A stretch of DNA of 7,912 bases, taken from the NCBI GenBank assembly GCA_003533825.1, contig DQCG01000460.1:1-7912 (forward strand). Direction: 5' to 3'. The position numbers and the translations under genes were made by a program. Under the pieces are notes generated by a model. The model saw nothing but the letters and a program-made list of their open reading frames with translations. It ran no database searches and was not told the DNA's origin. Of this stretch, positions 4,084 to 7,912 are shown in pieces; position 1 is the stretch's first letter, and each line of letters opens with the position of its first letter. The stretch is from Phycisphaerales bacterium. Its GTDB lineage: Bacteria > Planctomycetota > Phycisphaerae > Sedimentisphaerales > Anaerobacaceae.

Positions 4084-6828
4084 TTAAGGAGCGGTTCTCT
4101 GCCGGTAGAGCCTGATGTCATCGATGAACATCTTGCCCGAGCCGCCGGGCGTCGTCATATTGCCCTGGGTGCCAAGGCCGATTGCGATACTGTCAATATC
4201 CGTCAGAACTATGCCCTGGTCGGCAAATGCCTGTAGCGGGATTACCCACTCTGTCCAGGTGTCGATCTGTGCCGCGGCCGGATTATCGTGGACCACTACC
4301 GCCGGCGCTCCGGCAATGTTGGAAACGGCCACATACAACGGCTCGGCGGCGTTGCTTTCGATACCGATATCCTGGTTCGCCCATAGCGCACCAACCGTGC
4401 CGGTAATCGTGACGTTGGAGAATACGGCCTTGCCCGTGGCATTGTTATTGTGGCTGGTCAGTGCCAGGCCGACGTTGACATTCGAACTCATCGAGATGTT
4501 CAGCGGATTCCATGACATGGGCTGCCATGCGGATCCATTGACCGAATAGTAGCCTCTATAGTTGCCGGCGAAATCGCGATCTAATTTTACCCAGTACGGT
4601 GCGGTGAGTGCCATTTGCTCGGCGGTTGCTACCGAAGTGTCGCTCGTAGCGTCAATGTCGGTGTCCGTCCGGGCCTGGAACCTGCAACCTTGTGTTGGCG
4701 TGCCGTCAGCGTTTGTCGGTGTAATGTAAACCGCGGCGAACTTCGAGCCGGCATCGAGCGTCTCGCGGATCATTATACCGGCTTTGGCCCAGTCGTCGGT
4801 CTGCTCGACGCTCTCGACCCTTGCTACGATCGTGCCGACGCCGGTGAGTGTCTTGAAAGCGTAGTGGAACTGGTCTGCATCGTTCCAGATATCTTCGCCT
4901 GTTGCAGTTATCGTATAGGTGCCGACCGGGCCTTCGACGAAGCTGCCGACTGATGCCGGATTACCACGGAACCAGATGGATAATTCCGCGACGTTATCTT
5001 TGGTCCAGTCGCGAGTAGCGGTCAATGTCTTCTCTACTTCCGAATACTTCGAATAGCCCTGTTTGTTGTTATCATATGCAACCGGCATTGACTGGTTGCC
5101 GCCGTGGACTATTGTTTCCTCTGTATAAGAAGCGGTGGTTTCGTCGCCGACTGCCGCTCCGGTGCCGTTGCCGGCAAAGTAAGGATCGATGCCCGACACA
5201 CCATAGCCAAGCCCGTCGTGCCAGGAGTACCAAATCTGATTATCGCCGGCATCGTAATCTTCGAAATTATCTATTACAAAGAAATCACCGGTCGTAAAGC
5301 TCCAGACGTTGCCCGCCCATGGACTATCGGGATTGACGCCGTTGACTTCATCGATTCGCCAGTAGTACATCGTTCCCAACAAAAACTTGCCGGGATCATA
5401 GCTTTCTTCACCGAGAGCTTTTGGCCCCTTATACTCAGGTGAGCTTTTCGTTGCATTCTTTACGGCATCGGCGTCAGTGCCGAAGTATACCTCGTGCGAG
5501 GTAGCAACCGCTCCGGCATCCCAGGTAAGAATCTGTGTAGGACTTACATTCACAGTTCCATCAGCCGGATTCGGGCCGCTGACAGCGCCCTCGGTAGTAA
5601 AGCTCCAGACGTCACCTTTATGTGTACCGGTGACATCGAACTCATCGATGCGCCAGTAGTAAGTCTTTGCCAATTTAAGTGGGCCGGGATTATATGTTGT
5701 TGAGCCATGAGGAATACCCACTGTAGCATTGTTGACTTCGTCAAAATCTTCACCGAGGTACACATAGTGCATTTTTGCGCCGAAACCCTCCATCCAGCTA
5801 AGTTTCACATCCATGCGGATATTCTCGGAACCATCAGCCGGGTTGGGAGAATATGCAGTCTTGGGCGGAATCCGGAAGCTCCAGACGGGACCTTTCCACG
5901 GGCTGTCTGGGTTGGCATCGTTGACTTCATCGATTCTCCAATAGTAAGTTGTGCCCGGAACCAGGCCGTCCGGATAAGGATTTCCCGGGAAGCCGGCAAT
6001 AAGAAACGCCATGGCCTGATTACCACGAAATGCATCGGCAGTGCCGTCGTTGACGTCGTCTAAATTCTCGCCGAAATACACATCGTGCGAGATGGCAAAA
6101 TCCCCGGGTCGCCAGCTAAGAGACACCCATGTGTCCGAATAGAAAGCGTCGTCAGCCGGATCGGGCTTTAAAGCCCACCCGTAACCGCCGCCCGGTATGG
6201 CATTTTCGTAGTCCTCATCGGTGGGGATATAGCCGGCATCGTCCGTCCACATGAAGACATCCCAGAACATCGTATCATTACCTTGCCTGTGAAGGATATA
6301 CATTGTGTTCTCGTTGTCCTGAAGTTGTTTGGTATGAGCTTCCTCGTGATTTGTCAAACCCCATGTCCAAGGAGGCCCTGTATCTTCTTCGAAAATCCGG
6401 TGTTCGTCGGTGAATCCGGGCGCTGAACTGGATCCGGGAAAGGGCGGCTCAGTGGGAATCTCCGGATCGCCGGGATTTCCCTGGACGATCATAAAGTCCG
6501 ACTGATTGGACGGATTTATTATTCGTCCCCAGAAATACCATGTACCCGCCTTGCCGCCGGCTGCACCTATATTGAAAGTCCAGCTAATCATGCCGCCGGC
6601 GCCGCCTGCCCGTGTAATTGCCCGGCCGAACGCACCGGCCTCGTCAACAACGGGGAAATACTGGTCGGTATCGGGATTGCGTTCATCGTAATCCTCGGCT
6701 TCGAACCAGATTTGGTGTCCGCCGCCGTAGTTCGAGATTTTGAACTCTTTCACAGCATAGACGGGTACTGTTATTAACAATGTGATGAAAATACCAAGAA
6801 AAATTTGTTTAGTCGATTTGTGAAACAT
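4084..6828 (-). CDS. Secreted multidomain protein: CBM6/35-like head, three Fn3-like repeats, jelly-roll with an inserted module
   Basis: I place the start at ATG 6828-6826, giving 914 residues: it follows AAAGGGG (6837-6843) at 8 nt and is directly followed by a signal peptide (MFHKSTKQIF, hydrophobic core, VPVYA cleavage near residue 25). A longer frame from a TTG at 6978 would bury that signal peptide and start inside the promoter. Residues about 30-215 resemble a CBM6/35-like galactose-binding fold (IWFEAEDYDER, GTWYFWGR, DVFMWTDDAGYIPTDEDY). Fn3-like repeats occupy about 219-321, 322-413 and 414-514, each with YYWRID and VWSF. The jelly-roll runs from FFVIDNFEDYDAGDNQIWYS to KMFIDDIRL near the end, and is interrupted at about 623-824 by a module with GEDIWNDADQFHYAFKTLTG, DDWAKAGIMIRETLDAGS, APYWVKLDRD and GLALTSHNNN, which matches the DUF1349-like concanavalin-A fold. 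No enzyme motif or C-terminal anchor is visible. Glycan or surface binding is inferred. It is paralogous to the 1586-3718 gene. Confidence 0.9.
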   Translation of the reverse strand: MFHKSTKQIFLGIFITLLITVPVYAVKEFKISNYGGGHQIWFEAEDYDERNPDTDQYFPVVDEAGAFGRAITRAGGAGGMISWTFNIGAAGGKAGTWYFWGRIINPSNQSDFMIVQGNPGDPEIPTEPPFPGSSSAPGFTDEHRIFEEDTGPPWTWGLTNHEEAHTKQLQDNENTMYILHRQGNDTMFWDVFMWTDDAGYIPTDEDYENAIPGGGYGWALKPDPADDAFYSDTWVSLSWRPGDFAISHDVYFGENLDDVNDGTADAFRGNQAMAFLIAGFPGNPYPDGLVPGTTYYWRIDEVNDANPDSPWKGPVWSFRIPPKTAYSPNPADGSENIRMDVKLSWMEGFGAKMHYVYLGEDFDEVNNATVGIPHGSTTYNPGPLKLAKTYYWRIDEFDVTGTHKGDVWSFTTEGAVSGPNPADGTVNVSPTQILTWDAGAVATSHEVYFGTDADAVKNATKSSPEYKGPKALGEESYDPGKFLLGTMYYWRIDEVNGVNPDSPWAGNVWSFTTGDFFVIDNFEDYDAGDNQIWYSWHDGLGYGVSGIDPYFAGNGTGAAVGDETTASYTEETIVHGGNQSMPVAYDNNKQGYSKYSEVEKTLTATRDWTKDNVAELSIWFRGNPASVGSFVEGPVGTYTITATGEDIWNDADQFHYAFKTLTGVGTIVARVESVEQTDDWAKAGIMIRETLDAGSKFAAVYITPTNADGTPTQGCRFQARTDTDIDATSDTSVATAEQMALTAPYWVKLDRDFAGNYRGYYSVNGSAWQPMSWNPLNISMSSNVNVGLALTSHNNNATGKAVFSNVTITGTVGALWANQDIGIESNAAEPLYVAVSNIAGAPAVVVHDNPAAAQIDTWTEWVIPLQAFADQGIVLTDIDSIAIGLGTQGNMTTPGGSGKMFIDDIRLYRQRTAP

Positions 6829-6949
6829 TTTGTTTTCCCCTTTCATATAATAGAGTTTGAAATCTGGACTTTGTGTAAGCCGCAAGATATTGAATCGGGA
6901 TTTTCCGTTATACACTTCACTGATAATTCTCCTGCAAGCTTTAAGTCTT

Positions 6950-6978
6950 ATAATAACATAAATTAATCTCAATTTCAA
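6950..6978 (-). promoter_or_regulatory. Sigma-70-type promoter for the 4084-6828 gene
   Basis: On the minus strand TTGAAA (6978-6973) and TATTAT (6955-6950) are separated by exactly 17 nt, each one base from consensus. Transcription would start near 6943, leaving a leader of about 115 nt before the ATG at 6828. The -35 box coincides with the TTG of the longer reading frame, which argues against that start. Confidence 0.55.
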
Positions 6979-7375
6979 AATATTTTATCAGATTCAAAAT
7001 GCCCTTCCGAATCAATAGGCAATAGCAAAATGAAAATAGTCAATTTGAAAATATCCTGTCAACTTGGCGTGAGCAGGACGGCATCAATGCTAAAATGGCA
7101 TATTATAGCCGAATGAGATATGGCTAAAAGGGGAGAAATCGTCTTTTTCTTGTAACATAAATATCTATGTGCGAAGCATTTATAATGCAAAAGGTCAAAA
7201 TAGCATAATCACTGCGCATAACTGGTATATTATTTGCACAATATGTATGAATTGTATCGGCAGATGAAGTTTGTAGCCAAAAAAACAGGATACTAAAGCA
7301 ACATAAGTAACGAAGTAACAAAGGATTAACTATTGAATCTTTTACCATTCAGACAATTAATGGAGGCAAGTAATT
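6979..7375. other. Divergent intergenic region upstream of groL
   Basis: This AT-rich stretch separates the minus-strand gene from groL. I see no CIRCE element (TTAGCACTC-N9-GAGTGCTAA) and no groES. Possible groL promoter parts are weak: a consensus TATAAT at 7181-7186 without a -35 box at the right distance, and an extended -10 TGGTATATT at 7223-7231, also without a good -35. On the minus strand TTGACA at 7060-7055 could serve a further promoter, but its -10 is poor. A short tandem AAGTAAC (7305-7311, 7313-7319) is the only repeat noted. The groL ribosome-binding site GGAGG is at 7362-7366. Confidence 0.5.
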
Positions 7376-7912
7376 ATGGCAGTTAAAGAATTGGCATTTG
7401 AAACTGAAGCGCGAGCTGGGCTTTTGGCCGGCGTGGAAAAGCTCGCAGCAGCCGTCAAACCAACGTTGGGCCCGCGAGGCCGAAACGCCGTCATCGATAA
7501 GAGCTGGGGCGGCCCAACAGTAACCAAGGATGGCGTAACCGTTGCCGAGGAGATTGACCTTCTCGATAAAAATGAGAATCTCGGCGCGAAATTGGTCAAA
7601 GAGGCGGCAAGCAAAACCTCGAAAATAGCCGGCGATGGCACAACAACCGCCACGGTTTTGACCGAAGCGCTGTTCAGAGAGGCCTACAAAAACCTCGCGG
7701 CTGGCGCAGATGCGATGTCGTTGAACCGCGGCATGCAGAAAGCCGCCGAGGCCGTAACCGCGAAACTGAAGTCATTGGTAAAGCCAATCGACATTACCAA
7801 AGCCAACGATATCATCAATATTGCTTCGGTATCCGCAAATAATGACGTGGAAATCGGCAAGATTATGGCAGAAGCCTTCCAGCGGGTCGGCAAAGACGGC
7901 GTTATCACTGTT
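7376..7912 (+). CDS. groL: GroEL-type chaperonin, first 179 codons (3' end outside window)
   Basis: ATG at 7376 is preceded by GGAGG (7362-7366) with a 9-nt gap, and the frame is open to the window end. The product is the 60-kDa chaperonin subunit, which forms a double heptameric ring and folds cytoplasmic proteins in an ATP-driven cycle. The visible part is the equatorial domain and the beginning of the intermediate domain. It aligns without gaps to the family: TLGPRGRN at residues 30-37, TKDGVTVAEEI at 50-60 with the conserved Asp52, and GDGTTTATVL at 86-95 with the ATP-hydrolysis/Mg-ligand Asp87, ending GKDGVITV. About one third of the usual length (about 545 residues) is present. It has Trp in DKSWGGPTV where many homologs have Phe. 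No groES precedes it and the gene is divergent from its neighbour, so it may be one of several groL paralogs, as is common in this phylum. The family assignment is secure. Confidence 0.97.
   Translation, partial: MAVKELAFETEARAGLLAGVEKLAAAVKPTLGPRGRNAVIDKSWGGPTVTKDGVTVAEEIDLLDKNENLGAKLVKEAASKTSKIAGDGTTTATVLTEALFREAYKNLAAGADAMSLNRGMQKAAEAVTAKLKSLVKPIDITKANDIINIASVSANNDVEIGKIMAEAFQRVGKDGVITV

Noticed and set aside
1586..6828. Could the long repeated proteins be a toxin or polymorphic effector system
   Set aside because: There is no toxin domain, immunity gene, or hypervariable C-terminus; the variable part is the N-terminal head and the rest is ordinary binding-type beta-sandwich modules.
7181..7186. 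Consensus TATAAT upstream of groL
   Set aside because: No -35 element at 15-19 nt and no TG extension, so it is not called as a promoter; it is only mentioned in the intergenic entry.
7124..7348. Minus-strand open frame of 74 codons with a signal-peptide-like start
   Set aside because: No ribosome-binding site precedes its ATG, it lies in the AT-rich groL upstream region, and the hydrophobic stretch is expected by chance from such composition.

Overview
The window looks like a chromosomal segment of an uncultured member of the Planctomycetota, most likely class Phycisphaerae. The case rests on two large secreted proteins built from a repeat of the form L-W-x-x-G, S-H-D-V-Y-F-G, Y-Y-W-R-V/I-D-E and V-W-S-F, closed by a jelly-roll module with the signatures I-D-D/N-F-E-D-Y and DDIRL. 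That architecture is, to my knowledge, characteristic of this class. This is recognition by eye; no search was run.

Layout. (1) Positions 1-561, minus strand: an AT-rich lipoprotein gene cut by the window edge, whose visible part resembles the N-terminal domain of M35 (deuterolysin-like) metallopeptidases. (2) Positions 562-1585: about 1 kb of debris. It holds an orphan C-terminal piece of an M35 peptidase (HELTH zinc motif) on the same strand, a pair of short direct repeats enclosing a tiny lysine-rich gene with a good ribosome-binding site, palindromes, and the terminator of the next gene. (3) Positions 1586-3718 and 4084-6828, minus strand: two paralogous secreted multidomain proteins in tandem. 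They share three Fn3-like repeats and a C-terminal jelly-roll, but carry unrelated N-terminal domains, and the second has an extra module of about 200 residues inserted in its jelly-roll. (4) Positions 6829-7375: a divergent intergenic region with a good sigma-70-type promoter for the 4084-6828 gene. (5) Positions 7376-7912, plus strand: the first 179 codons of a GroEL chaperonin, with no groES directly upstream.

How the parts relate. The two large proteins probably act outside the cytoplasm in glycan binding or adhesion; neither shows a catalytic motif or an obvious surface anchor. The M35-like lipoprotein would be an envelope peptidase if its catalytic half lies beyond position 1. The groL gene is a separate divergent unit. 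I see no rRNA, tRNA, CRISPR array, intact transposase, defence system or metabolic operon. The most interesting signals are the truncated tandem M35 copy beside a repeat-bounded cassette, the head-swapped paralogs with a nested domain insertion, and an unused, unusually perfect Shine-Dalgarno sequence in the 3719-4083 gap.
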